From JAIVGV01 sp036389335 (GTDB lineage: Bacteria > Acidobacteriota > Blastocatellia > Pyrinomonadales > Pyrinomonadaceae), in the NCBI GenBank assembly GCA_036389335.1, contig DASVQC010000103.1, positions 18,972 to 82,971 of the forward strand: 64,000 bases of DNA, read 5' to 3'. Below are positions 36,956 through 45,486 of the stretch, piece by piece. The notes below the pieces were generated by a model. That model made no database searches. It was not told the origin of the DNA and saw only the letters and a list, made by a program, of their open reading frames with translations. The position numbers and the translations under genes are program-made. Position 1 is the first letter of the stretch, and the number at the start of each line of letters is the position of its first letter.

Positions 36956-37061
36956 GCGAACCGTCCTGACGAGAGCTGGCGAGGCGAGCGCGATTCTAAT
37001 TGAAGCGTGGCGCAAAAGAAACGACGCAGCCGGGGCCACGCGCCCGAGAGGGCAACATCGC

Positions 37062-37133
37062 CCCGGCCACGGTTCGAGTCCCGCGTCAGTCCGCGCCGCC
37101 GCCGAATGGCCCGAAGGTATAACCGTGGCCGGG
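37062..37133. repeat. 13-bp inverted repeat upstream of the propeller gene
   Basis: CCCGGCCACGGTT (37062-37074) and AACCGTGGCCGGG (37121-37133) are exact reverse complements 46 bp apart in the 281-bp gap between the LVIVD gene stop and the propeller gene start. It could be a hairpin ending the DUF305-LVIVD transcript or a binding site for the propeller gene. Nothing else in this gap is recognisable. Confidence 0.6.
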
Positions 37134-37236
37134 CGCGCGGATGAGTCCCGGCGACCGAGCGCGAACGACTGACGGTCGAGTTGCCGACGCGGCGGCGCAC
37201 GTTCTCGGACAGCGCCCGAGTTCGCGCCCGAAAGGA

Positions 37237-39240
37237 TCAGAGCGCGGGGCGGCTCAGGATTTCAGCCAAGGCTTGCAGCCGGGCCGAGTCCGCCGCACTC
37301 TTCGTCTGGCCGGCGCTCTTCTCCAGAGACGGCGCGAGGCTTTTGAGTTTTCCGAGTTCGCCGCGATTGCTCTCGGCGCTTTGGATCGCCCGCCGCAGTT
37401 CCGCGATTCGGTCGGAAGGCAGAGCTTGAGAACGCTCAAGTTGATCGACGTAGGCCTTCGCCACGACCAACTGCCGGGGCCACTCAATCCTCTGCTGGTT
37501 CTGCACGTTCAGCTCGGCCACCCGGACCGCCTTCGCGGCGTCGATCTCGTTCTGCGTCAGGTGCTGCGTCGGCGTCAGCTCAAAGACGTCGAGGCCGCGC
37601 GCGATCTCCGACGCGTAAATGTGGCCGTTGTACCAGTAGGCGGACCAGTCGCCGCCGAGCACGAGCATCTTCGGATCGATGGGCCCCCGGTCGAAATAGG
37701 CGATCTCGACCGGGTGCTGCGCGTCGGTGAAGTCCATGACGGAGATGCCGCCCTGATACCAAGCCTGCACCTCGATGTCCCTGCCGGGAACCGGGATGAG
37801 CGAGCCGTTGTGCGCGACGCAGTTCTCGCTGTCACCCTGCGCGGCTGGCAACTTGTAGTAGCTCGCGAAGCTCAGCTTATTATCAGCCAGGCGGAAAATA
37901 GCATCGGCCCCCCACTTGTTCGGATCGTTCGCGCGGCAGCGCGCGCCCAGCCCGCCGCCCCACTCGTCTGTGAACACGACTTTTTTCCCGTCGTTCGAGA
38001 ACGAGGCCGAGTGCCAGTAGGCGTAGTTCGGATCGTTCACCGCGTCCACGCGCTTCGGGTGAACCGGGTCCTTGATGTCCAGCAGAATCCCGTTCCCCGA
38101 GCACGCGCCCGCCGCGAGTCCGAGCGCCGAGTACACGGTGATGTCGTGGCACTGGTCGGTGTCGGACGGCTTTTGCAACCCGTCCTTGCCGTGCGTGCCG
38201 CCGTTGTTGAGGCCGTTCAGAGCGCCCGTCCTCGGGTCCATAAACAATCGCGGGCTCGACACCACCTGAGCATTTTGCGGCGAGGCCAACGGCACTTTAA
38301 TCACGTCGATGCGGAAGAGCGCGGTATTCGGGTCCTTGTCCGGCTTCTCGCCCGAGCACCCGGCCAGCTCTTCGCTCTGGCGGACGAAAGAGGTTCCCGA
38401 GACGTAGATGTAGACGTTGTTCTTATCGTTCGGATCGACCACCAGCGTGTGCGTGTGCGAGCCGCGGCAGGTTTGCACCGCCGCCACCTGCTTCGGATTC
38501 CTGATGTCGGCGATATCGAAAATCCTGACCCCGCGGAAACGCTCTTTTTGCGCCGCCAGCGGGCGCGGCTTGTCCTCTTGCCCGGCGGCGGGCGGGGGCC
38601 CCGGCGGGAAACCCTGCGTGCCGCAATCCAGTCTGCCGTTGGGCTGCTCCACCGACATGAAGAGCAGGTTTTTGTAAACGGACACGTCGCCCTGCCCGCC
38701 CGGGCACACCATCGAGGTCAGCAATCTGGCCTTCGACGGATCGGAGATGTCGTAGATGTTGACGCCGTAAAAGTTTCCCTGAAACAGGTGGTCGCCCTGG
38801 AACGCGAGGTCCGAGTTGGCGAAAGCGAGTTGGGCGATGACCAGTTGAAGGGGCTTCGGCATCTTCGAGGGGTCGCTGCCGAGGAGGGCCAGCGTCTTCT
38901 GCACCTTCGGGTTGTCGGGATCGTCGGAGCCGAGTTGAAACGCGTCCGGCTTTCTGAGCAGCGTGAGGTGCTTCAAGCCCATCGCCGCCTCACCCGCCTC
39001 GTACATTCCCGGAGACAGTTTGGCGCGCGGGTCGCTTGTATCCGATCCCGTCATCCCCGCCGGCAGGGGCGGCGCCGGTTGAGGGGCGAACGGACTCCCG
39101 CCCTCCTGCTCGGGCGTCTTCGTGGGTTCGGGAGACGGCGACGGCGAGGGAGTTTGCGCCGGCGCCCCGGCGGCGAAGCACGAGCACAAAACAAGGGAGG
39201 CTGTCAGTAAACGGAAAGCTGTAGCGTGTACTCGACTCAT
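37237..39240 (-). CDS. Exported LVIVD-repeat beta-propeller protein
   Basis: A 667-residue secreted protein of unknown reaction. The signal peptide (FRLLTASLVLCSCFAAGAPAQ) is followed by a Pro/Ser/Thr-rich linker (TPSPSPSPEPTKTPEQ). LVIVD-type propeller repeats with the 'VxIYDISDPSKA' rhythm follow (VNIYDISDPSKARLL, VRIFDIADIRNPKQV, GILLDIKDPVHPKRV, ISVMDFTDAQHPVEI). A C-terminal helical segment (about 570-667) is rich in Ala/Gln/Lys. The ATG overlaps the stop of the DUF305 gene by 4 bases (ATGA) and a GAGGAG box precedes it, so the pair is translationally coupled. Such repeats are common in surface or periplasmic proteins of environmental bacteria. Confidence 0.85.
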   Translation of the reverse strand: MSRVHATAFRLLTASLVLCSCFAAGAPAQTPSPSPSPEPTKTPEQEGGSPFAPQPAPPLPAGMTGSDTSDPRAKLSPGMYEAGEAAMGLKHLTLLRKPDAFQLGSDDPDNPKVQKTLALLGSDPSKMPKPLQLVIAQLAFANSDLAFQGDHLFQGNFYGVNIYDISDPSKARLLTSMVCPGGQGDVSVYKNLLFMSVEQPNGRLDCGTQGFPPGPPPAAGQEDKPRPLAAQKERFRGVRIFDIADIRNPKQVAAVQTCRGSHTHTLVVDPNDKNNVYIYVSGTSFVRQSEELAGCSGEKPDKDPNTALFRIDVIKVPLASPQNAQVVSSPRLFMDPRTGALNGLNNGGTHGKDGLQKPSDTDQCHDITVYSALGLAAGACSGNGILLDIKDPVHPKRVDAVNDPNYAYWHSASFSNDGKKVVFTDEWGGGLGARCRANDPNKWGADAIFRLADNKLSFASYYKLPAAQGDSENCVAHNGSLIPVPGRDIEVQAWYQGGISVMDFTDAQHPVEIAYFDRGPIDPKMLVLGGDWSAYWYNGHIYASEIARGLDVFELTPTQHLTQNEIDAAKAVRVAELNVQNQQRIEWPRQLVVAKAYVDQLERSQALPSDRIAELRRAIQSAESNRGELGKLKSLAPSLEKSAGQTKSAADSARLQALAEILSRPAL

Positions 39241-39974
39241 CGTTTCTCCTCTACGGGTTTTTCACCCAGCAAGGCTTGCATAATCCTAATCTCGGCTCGC
39301 TGGCCGCTGTCGACATCAGTTGCGAAATTGAACAGCTCGGCGTCCTGACCCGCGCCGGCAGTATCGAACAGATCCTTTACCATGACCAACGCGCCATTGT
39401 GGTGCCGAATCATCCCGGTCAAGAACAGGCGATCGAACTCCGCGCCCTTCGCCTTCCTCAAGGCGTCCATCTGCTTCGGGGTGAGCATCCCGGGCATGAG
39501 CATGTGGTGGCCCGACATGTCGTGGCCCGGCATATCCATGCCCGGCATCGGCGGCGAAAGCGGCTCCCCTCTGGCTTCGAGCCACCGTTTCATAAACTTC
39601 ATTTCGTCCGACTGTGATTGGCTGATGCGCGCTCCGAGCAGCCGGAGATCATTGTTCTGCGTATGCGACTCGATGAGCGCCGTCATCTCGACCGCCTGCG
39701 CGTGGTGCATGATCATCCCCTGCATGAACTCCACGTCCTTCGGCGAGCGGGGCGGCAGCTTCGCCCTCGACGAAGGCGGCAGCGTTCGGGTCGGCTGGCC
39801 CGGCGCGCCGGGCTGCACCACGACCGGCGGCGCAGCGGGGTCGGCCTGCTGTGCGCGGACGGGCGGCGATAAGAGACACGCGAGAGCGACGGCGGCCATC
39901 AGGCCGCTTCGCGACGCCGCGACGCTGATCGCTGACCGCAGCTTGAGGCTGGCGCTGAAAGGAAACGACTGCAT
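39237..39974 (-). CDS. Exported DUF305 ferritin-like protein with Met/His-rich insert
   Basis: A 245-residue secreted four-helix protein. After a signal peptide (to PVRAQQ) and a Pro-rich linker, two DUF305 half-domains appear: FMQGMIMHHAQAVEM and LFLTGMIRHHNGALVMVKDL, each with the His-His pair. Between them is a Met/His-rich loop (MPGMDMPGHDMSGHH and MLMPGML) reminiscent of periplasmic copper or silver binding segments. DUF305 proteins often accompany metal-resistance or redox genes; here the partner is the LVIVD protein, overlapped by 4 bases. The metal role is inference from residue composition. Confidence 0.88.
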   Translation of the reverse strand: MQSFPFSASLKLRSAISVAASRSGLMAAVALACLLSPPVRAQQADPAAPPVVVQPGAPGQPTRTLPPSSRAKLPPRSPKDVEFMQGMIMHHAQAVEMTALIESHTQNNDLRLLGARISQSQSDEMKFMKRWLEARGEPLSPPMPGMDMPGHDMSGHHMLMPGMLTPKQMDALRKAKGAEFDRLFLTGMIRHHNGALVMVKDLFDTAGAGQDAELFNFATDVDSGQRAEIRIMQALLGEKPVEEKR

Positions 39975-40183
39975 CGGCGTTGAGTGATAAAACCTTGAGC
40001 GATAAGCTTACCACAAATAAGACGGGCGCCGCCCGCCCTCGCACAAAGATTCAGGGCTGATACGTGGCCTGACGCAATCAAATTTCAATCGATTCGCCCG
40101 GCCACTAATCCGGAGTGTTTCCCGAGTCGCTTCGGGGGAATGGACTTGCCCCGGAAGTGGGGCAGGCGTAGTCTCCCGATCCT

Positions 40184-41989
40184 ATGAACACCCGCCGACA
40201 GTTTCTGCTAAGCGCGCCGCTCGGCGTGCTCGTCGCCGCCTCCGCGTGTCGCAACGAGACGCCGCCGACCAGTTCGCAGCCCACGACGACGACGGCGGGC
40301 GCGCCGCCCACGTTCGGCACGGGCCGCGGCTCCGGCCCCGCCGTGACGCCCGCGACCTTCGCCGAGGCGGAGAAGCTGGCGCAGGTCACGATGACGCCCG
40401 CCGAGCGCCAGCAGGCCGCGGACTCTTGGCGCGAGTCGATGGCCCCCTACCTTGAGCGCCGCACCGGCCCGCGCAAAGTCGCAATCGAAGCCGCCGACGC
40501 GCCGGCCACGCTCTGGAACCCCGTGCTCCCCGGTCTGACGTTGCCGCCGTTGACGGATCGGTTCGTCCGGTCGAAGGACGACGGCGCGAAGCTGCCGACG
40601 TCGGAAGACGACATCGCGTTCGCGCCCGTCACGCGACTGTCGAAGTGGATCGAGTCGCGGCAACTCACCTCCGAGCGGCTGACGAACATTTACCTCAGTC
40701 GCGTCGAGCGTTTGGACCCGAAGATTCGCGCCATCATCACGCTGACCCGCGATCACGCGCTCGCGCGCGCGCGCTCAGCCGACGCGGAGATCGCCGCGGG
40801 TCGCTACCGCGGCCCGCTGCACGGCGTCCCCTACGGCGTCAAAGACCTCCTCGACACGAAGGACATCCTGACCACCTACGGCGCGGAGCCGTTCCGCAAC
40901 CGCGTCCCTTCGGCGGACTCCGCGGTGGTGCGCAGGCTCAACGACGCCGGCGCGGTGATGCTCGCGAAGCTCTCGCTGGGCGCGCTCGCCTTGAACGACA
41001 TCTGGTTCGGCGGCCAGACGATGAACCCGTGGCTTCTTGAGGAGGGCGCGTCGGGGTCGAGCGCGGGGCCCGGCGCGGCGACGGCTGCGGCCCTCGTGGC
41101 CTTCTCCGTCGGCAGCGAGACCGGCGGGAGCATCGTCAGCCCGGCGATGCGCTGCGGCGTCGTGGGCCTGCGGCCCACTTTCGGTCGCGTGGCGCGCACC
41201 GGCGCGATGACGCTCTGCTGGTCTCTGGACAAGCTCGGGCCCATGACGCGCTCGGTGGAAGACGCGATGCTCGTGCTTGCCGCCATCACGGGGCCGGACG
41301 CGGGCGACCCGTCGAGCGTGCCGAGCAAGTTGGATTTTGATGCGACGGCCCCGGTCGCGGGGTTGAAGGTAGGTTACGTCGCGCAGTGGATGAGAGAGGC
41401 GCCCGCGACGGACGTTGACCGCGCGGCGATGGAGACGATCAAAAAGTTGGGGATGGAGCTGAAGGAGGTGACGTTGCCCGACTGGCCGTACAGCTCTCTG
41501 ATGCCGATCCTCTTTGCCGAAGGCGCGGCGTCGTTCGAGGAGCTTGCGTTCAACGGCGGACTCGGCTCACTCAAGATGCAGGTCAAGGACGCGTGGCCCA
41601 ACCTGTTCCGCGAGGCGCGTTTTCTCTCCGCCATCGATTTCGTGCAGGCCGACCGTCTCCGGCGCAAGGTGGCCTTGGAGATGGCGCGCGTCTTCCGGGA
41701 CGTTGATCTGATGATCGTGCCGTCGCTGCGCGACGAGCAGCTCACCGTCACGAACCACACCGGCCACCCGTCGCTCACGCTGCGCGCAGGGTTCGTAGAG
41801 GTCTCGGAGGCGCGCAGCGACTGGGCGCCCGACCCGGCGAACCCGCTGCCGAAGTTCAACCCGCCGCGCCGCGTGCCGCACGGGATCACGATCCTCGGTC
41901 GGCTCTTCGACGACGGGCTCGTCGGGCGCATGGGGCTGGCGCTCGAAAGAGAGTTCGGCGTGGCGGGGGAGAGGCCCGCCGGTTTCTAG
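40184..41989 (+). CDS. Tat-exported lipoprotein amidase (amidase-signature family)
   Basis: A 601-residue amidase-signature hydrolase. The N-terminus has a twin-arginine motif (NTRRQFLLSAP) and a lipobox ending AASAC (Cys22), so it is probably a Tat-exported lipoprotein. A Thr/Pro-rich linker and a roughly 80-residue helical region precede the catalytic domain. The Ser-cisSer-Lys triad is K220 (GVPYGVKDLLD), S292 (ASGSSAGP) and nucleophile S316 (SETGGSI), with spacings matching the family. It is related to GatA but is not a tRNA amidotransferase: it is exported and no GatB/C is nearby. The substrate amide is unknown. Confidence 0.9.
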   Translation: MNTRRQFLLSAPLGVLVAASACRNETPPTSSQPTTTTAGAPPTFGTGRGSGPAVTPATFAEAEKLAQVTMTPAERQQAADSWRESMAPYLERRTGPRKVAIEAADAPATLWNPVLPGLTLPPLTDRFVRSKDDGAKLPTSEDDIAFAPVTRLSKWIESRQLTSERLTNIYLSRVERLDPKIRAIITLTRDHALARARSADAEIAAGRYRGPLHGVPYGVKDLLDTKDILTTYGAEPFRNRVPSADSAVVRRLNDAGAVMLAKLSLGALALNDIWFGGQTMNPWLLEEGASGSSAGPGAATAAALVAFSVGSETGGSIVSPAMRCGVVGLRPTFGRVARTGAMTLCWSLDKLGPMTRSVEDAMLVLAAITGPDAGDPSSVPSKLDFDATAPVAGLKVGYVAQWMREAPATDVDRAAMETIKKLGMELKEVTLPDWPYSSLMPILFAEGAASFEELAFNGGLGSLKMQVKDAWPNLFREARFLSAIDFVQADRLRRKVALEMARVFRDVDLMIVPSLRDEQLTVTNHTGHPSLTLRAGFVEVSEARSDWAPDPANPLPKFNPPRRVPHGITILGRLFDDGLVGRMGLALEREFGVAGERPAGF

Positions 41990-42006
41990 CTGACTAGCCG
42001 GCTGGC

Positions 42007-42104
42007 GGCTTTGCCCAACGAGACGCTGTTAATACAAGATGTTGGTGGTCTATTCTCAAAGGCTCACCATATCGAGCAGCGATTTTGATTCGTTGGGCAA
42101 AGCC
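42007..42104. repeat. Perfect 15-bp inverted repeat bounding a 68-bp AT-richer spacer
   Basis: GGCTTTGCCCAACGA (42007-42021) and TCGTTGGGCAAAGCC (42090-42104) are exact reverse complements. The left arm lies just after the amidase stop; the right arm lies inside the first codons of the following small ORF. It coincides with the point where base composition falls, so it may mark the edge of an inserted segment or be a long hairpin. I saw no transposase. Confidence 0.7.
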
Positions 42105-42495
42105 TTATGGACCTATGGAACCAGTTTTTAATGACGCAGGTGAACTACACTTTGAGCCCCTTGTAGTCCTCCCGACGAACTCTACCGAGGCCACGGGCGT
42201 GTTTGTTTGTAACGGGTCTTCTGTTGCTTCAGGGCTTAATAGTAACGGACAGAATGTAGTTGCAAATAATGGGGGGCCTGATGGATTTACAAGCGTAACG
42301 GGTCTCGTAGGGGGGGCTAAGAAGTTTGCCACTACATTTTCGGCGACTCACAGTGCAACTGCAGCTACTAAGGCAGCTAATGCATTCTTGGGCACTAGCC
42401 CAGGGCATGGTGCAGAGCCTATAACGAACACTCCATATAAAATTCCATACAACGATAAAGGTGATAAGCTCGTGCGCATACCGAAGCCGAGATAG
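42085..42495 (+). CDS. Unrecognised small protein in a lower-GC island
   Basis: Up to 136 residues if read from the TTG at 42085; an ATG at 42115 would give 126. No signal peptide or membrane segment is visible. Composition is rich in Asn, Gly, Ala, Thr and Ser in the middle (SSVASGLNSNGQNVVANNGG; AATKAANAFLG) with a Lys-rich end (PYNDKGDKLVRIPKPR). It reads like the C-terminal piece of a larger secreted or RHS-like protein, but I cannot name a family. Third-position G/C is clearly lower than in flanking genes. The next gene begins 13 bp after its stop, so the two may be co-transcribed. Confidence 0.5.
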   Translation: MIRWAKPYGPMEPVFNDAGELHFEPLVVLPTNSTEATGVFVCNGSSVASGLNSNGQNVVANNGGPDGFTSVTGLVGGAKKFATTFSATHSATAATKAANAFLGTSPGHGAEPITNTPYKIPYNDKGDKLVRIPKPR

Positions 42496-42508
42496 TTGTG
42501 AGGGGATC

Positions 42509-43003
42509 ATGATGCGTGGAAAAAATGCTTTGCTGAATGCTGGACGCACGTTACTAATTTCCGCCTTACCCTTGGCTGGTGTGGTCGTCGGTTTTTACCG
42601 TTCTACCGGCTTCTCATCTTCGGCCCACACGTCGCCGACTGGTGAAATTTCCGTGGTCACTGCTGTCGCCCCCCTCTACCCGCCTCTCATCCTCAGGGGG
42701 TCGCAGATTAGTGATAAGGAGCCGGCTACTGTCAGCGTTCGAATAGACGAACAGGGCAACGTCACTTCAGCGCAAGCGGTCGGCGGGGGAACATTTTTCC
42801 GCCGCCCCGCAGAGAAGGCCGCCCGGCAATGGCGGTTCGTGCCTTCAGAAAGCGGTGAAAAGGTAAGAACCGCTAAAATCATATTCGTGTTTCGCATCAT
42901 GCCTCCTAACACTCCGCCGGAAGAATTAGGCACCGTATTCACCCCACCTAATTTAGTCGAAATCAGAAGTGAGTATTTTAAAGTTCCCGGAAGAGGTAAT
43001 TAG
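42509..43003 (+). CDS. Exported TonB C-terminal-domain protein
   Basis: A 164-residue protein with an N-terminal hydrophobic segment (LLISALPLAGVVVGFY) that acts as signal or anchor, then a single TonB C-terminal-like domain: PLYPPLI, VSVRIDEQGNVTSAQAVGG, AARQWRFVP and IIFVFRI. No ExbB/ExbD and no Pro-rich periplasm-spanning linker is present, so it is probably not an energiser of receptors but one of the many small acidobacterial proteins carrying this fold. A GAGGGG box sits 3 nt before ATG 42509 and 6 nt before ATG 42512; either could be used. Confidence 0.78.
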   Translation: MMRGKNALLNAGRTLLISALPLAGVVVGFYRSTGFSSSAHTSPTGEISVVTAVAPLYPPLILRGSQISDKEPATVSVRIDEQGNVTSAQAVGGGTFFRRPAEKAARQWRFVPSESGEKVRTAKIIFVFRIMPPNTPPEELGTVFTPPNLVEIRSEYFKVPGRGN

Positions 43004-43411
43004 TAGGTCGACATACTGGACGACTCCTTAACGACACCCATCTGAGGGCGTGTCGGGTTCAGCCCTGGAAGTGTATACAAGCGGCTCCTTTGCCGACCCA
43101 TGTTCGGGTTACTAATAGGAACCCTCTACGGCATCACAACTCCAGCGGGCTCTTCACGCCCCCCCGGGAGCCTGACGGCCCTGCGCGGGCCGAGTTGCGA
43201 CGGCGGGCCCGCAGCTCCAACCGGCCGACGATTTGACCGTCGCCCGTTTTGAAGGCGGCCGGGCGACGATAATCGTTGACAATGCCCGCCTGACGAGAAT
43301 ATCGTGCGGTTCGCCCGATAGCACCCCGCCGGCACACTGCCCTTTGACGGTATGCCTCGCACGCCGGCGCAGCGGTTCCTACATCTCACTCACGCCAGAG
43401 AGGAGCTATGC
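43004..43411 (+). promoter_or_regulatory. 408-bp intergenic region with a candidate promoter
   Basis: There is no gene that I can support here. TTGACA at 43276-43281 followed after 16 bp by AATATC (43298-43303) is a possible sigma-70 promoter for the two plus-strand genes that follow. The rest shows GC-rich stretches without clear stems. Confidence 0.35.
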
Positions 43412-44317
43412 ATGAGCAGCAACGTGAACCGCACCGACGTGCTGGTCAGCCTCCGCGATGTCCACGGACGGCCCGTCAAGGACGACGTGCAGATCATCTT
43501 TAAGAACATGCAGGTCAGCAGCCTCAGCCAGGGCTTCAACCTCAAGCTCGACGGCTCGCAGGACTCGGTCGTCCTCCCCGGCGTCCCCGCCTTCCCCACG
43601 GGCCGCGCGCAGGTCATCATCATCCCGAACAAGTACCGCTCAAAGGCGTTCTTCATCAACGTCCTCGGCGGCACGCAGAACACCATCAACGAGATCTTCT
43701 TCGTTGACCCGTCCAAGGCGCGCCCTAAGCTCATGGACTTCCAAGACCTCGCCTCCAAGGCGTACGGGGCCGAGCTGCTGCGCATCCTGAAGGCGTCCCG
43801 CATCACCCAGTCGGTCTGGGACGATCTCGACAAGCGCAACCGCGCGACGATACTCAACCTCTCGGCCAAGCTGCTGCGCGAGACCACCAAGAACGGCCAG
43901 ACGCTCATCAGCCAAGTGCAGAACATAGACCGGGAGTTGCTCACCAAGAAGAACCGCGCGCGCATCTTTTCGAATACCGACGCGGGCCTGATGCCCGCGC
44001 TGCGCAAGTTCCCGGAGAGGTTCAAGGGAGTCTCGGGCGTGCTGCACAAGTTCCCCGGCGGATTCAGCCCCGTCAATCAGGACAACAGCTTCAAGTCGAG
44101 GGACGACGCCGGCAACGTTCAGCTCACCTTCGGCACCAACGCGGACGGAGTGTTCCTCGCCGACATAGACCTCGACGACCACGCCGGCGTCCAGCACGCG
44201 GGCGACGTGCTCAAGCACAGGTTCTCGGGTGACGACACAGACCCTTACGACATCCACGAGATACTCATCCACTTCCAGTCCCACCTGGGCGTAGACCCCG
44301 GCTACGACCTGCTCTGA
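43412..44317 (+). CDS. Unrecognised protein with N-terminal beta-sandwich-like region
   Basis: A 301-residue protein with no signal peptide. The start ATG at 43412 has AGGAG 6 nt upstream. The first ~95 residues (VLVSLRDVHGRPVKDDVQII, then QGFNLKLDG, RAQVIIIP) look like a carboxypeptidase-regulatory or Ig-like beta-sandwich. The middle (about 100-190) is helical and charged. The C-terminal part contains NVQLTFGTNADGVFLADIDL and several His/Asp (DLDDHAGVQHAGDVLKHRF, DDTDPYDIHE) that could bind metal. It ends 12 bp before the SGNH hydrolase gene, so the two form an operon. I do not recognise the family; it may be a substrate-binding or cell-surface partner of that hydrolase. Confidence 0.75.
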   Translation: MSSNVNRTDVLVSLRDVHGRPVKDDVQIIFKNMQVSSLSQGFNLKLDGSQDSVVLPGVPAFPTGRAQVIIIPNKYRSKAFFINVLGGTQNTINEIFFVDPSKARPKLMDFQDLASKAYGAELLRILKASRITQSVWDDLDKRNRATILNLSAKLLRETTKNGQTLISQVQNIDRELLTKKNRARIFSNTDAGLMPALRKFPERFKGVSGVLHKFPGGFSPVNQDNSFKSRDDAGNVQLTFGTNADGVFLADIDLDDHAGVQHAGDVLKHRFSGDDTDPYDIHEILIHFQSHLGVDPGYDLL

Positions 44318-44329
44318 GGAGCCCGCGCC

Positions 44330-45472
44330 GTGAGACGAACCGACCGCAGAACGTTCCTCGCCCTTTCGGTGAAGGCCGCGGCCGCCGCCCCGCTGCTGAT
44401 CGGCCGCCGCCCCTTCGCGCCGGCCTTCGCGCGCGAGCGGCCCTTCGAGATGCTCGTCCTCGGCGACTCGGTCATGTGGGGGCAGGGCTTGAGGGAGGAG
44501 GAGAAGTTTTACACGAAGGTCAGGGAGACGCTGGAGCGCGAGATCGTCTGCCGCGGGGTTAACCTCCGGGTCTTGGCCCACTCGGAGGCCACCATCCTGC
44601 CTAGGCACAAATTCTGCCCCGACGCGCCCGGCGAGGTGCCCGCGCGCAGGCCGACCATCAACGCCGAAGTCGAGTTGGCCATCCGGGACTACGCGGGCGC
44701 GGGCGTGCCCCGCGAGTCGGTCGACCTCGTCGTCATGGACGGCGGCATCAACGACGTGACCGTCGCGCGCATCATCAACTTCTTCACGCCCGACAGCGAG
44801 ATCGTGAGCCTCGCGCGCGAGTTCTGCGGCGAGGCGATGCGCGACCTGCTCGACACCGTCCTGCGAACCTTCCCGAACGCGGTCGTGGTCGTCCCCGGCT
44901 ACTTCCCCGTCCTCTCGGAGAAGACCGACCCGGACACCATGCGCGATCTCATCGCGGCCTTCTTCGGCCTCGACGAGGGGGCGAAGATGATGAGGAGGGC
45001 CGAGGCCGAGATGTTGAAGCGTGGGCCGGACTGGTTTCTCAAACGGCAGGCGGCGCTCTCGACGCTTTGGTACAGGGAGTCGGACAGTAACTTTCAGCGG
45101 GCCGTGGACGGGGCGAACGCGTCGGACGCGAAACGCCGCGCGGGCACTGCACCCCACGGCGGGCGGCCGCGCGCATACTTCGCGCCTATCCCGTTCACCC
45201 CCGACGAGAGCTACGGGGCTCCGCACACGGCGCTCTGGAAGATCACGGGCAAGACACCCGGCGGCGGGTTCCGCTCGAACGACCAGATGTACGAGCCGCG
45301 CCAGCCGCAGTGCACCGAGTACGAGCACGACCCCGTGCGCCTCCTCGCCTGTCGGGCCGCGGGCACGGGCCACCCGAATTTGAGGGGCGAGGCGAAGTAC
45401 GCGGAAGCGATCCTCGCGCGCGTCCGCGAGGCGTTCGGCCGCTGCCCGCGGACGGCCCCCGCCGGAAGCTGA
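44330..45472 (+). CDS. Tat-exported SGNH/GDSL hydrolase
   Basis: A 380-residue esterase or lipase-like protein exported by Tat (RRTDRRTFLALSVKAAAAAP). The GTG start at 44330 has AGGAG 8 nt upstream. SGNH block I is GDSVMWGQG, block III is GGINDV, and block V is GTGHPN with the catalytic His; the Asp normally three residues before that His is absent, so the acid must come from elsewhere or be dispensable. A Cys-containing stretch (CTEYEHDPVRLLACRA) before the His suggests a disulfide. It is probably co-transcribed with the unrecognised gene 12 bp upstream and converges on the minus-strand cluster, with both stops inside one palindrome. Confidence 0.82.
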   Translation: MRRTDRRTFLALSVKAAAAAPLLIGRRPFAPAFARERPFEMLVLGDSVMWGQGLREEEKFYTKVRETLEREIVCRGVNLRVLAHSEATILPRHKFCPDAPGEVPARRPTINAEVELAIRDYAGAGVPRESVDLVVMDGGINDVTVARIINFFTPDSEIVSLAREFCGEAMRDLLDTVLRTFPNAVVVVPGYFPVLSEKTDPDTMRDLIAAFFGLDEGAKMMRRAEAEMLKRGPDWFLKRQAALSTLWYRESDSNFQRAVDGANASDAKRRAGTAPHGGRPRAYFAPIPFTPDESYGAPHTALWKITGKTPGGGFRSNDQMYEPRQPQCTEYEHDPVRLLACRAAGTGHPNLRGEAKYAEAILARVREAFGRCPRTAPAGS

Positions 45473-45486
45473 CGGCCGCCGTCAGC
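45468..45486. terminator. Palindrome spanning both convergent stop codons
   Basis: GCTGACGGC (45468-45476) and GCCGTCAGC (45478-45486) form a 19-bp palindrome around one base. The TGA of the SGNH hydrolase (45470-45472) and the TGA of the minus-strand gene (45482-45484) are both inside it, at mirrored positions. It can form an approximately 8-bp stem and serve both transcripts. Confidence 0.55.

Noticed and set aside
40184..41989. GatA (tRNA amidotransferase subunit)
   Set aside because: Tat/lipoprotein export signal and absence of GatB/GatC make a role in tRNA charging untenable.
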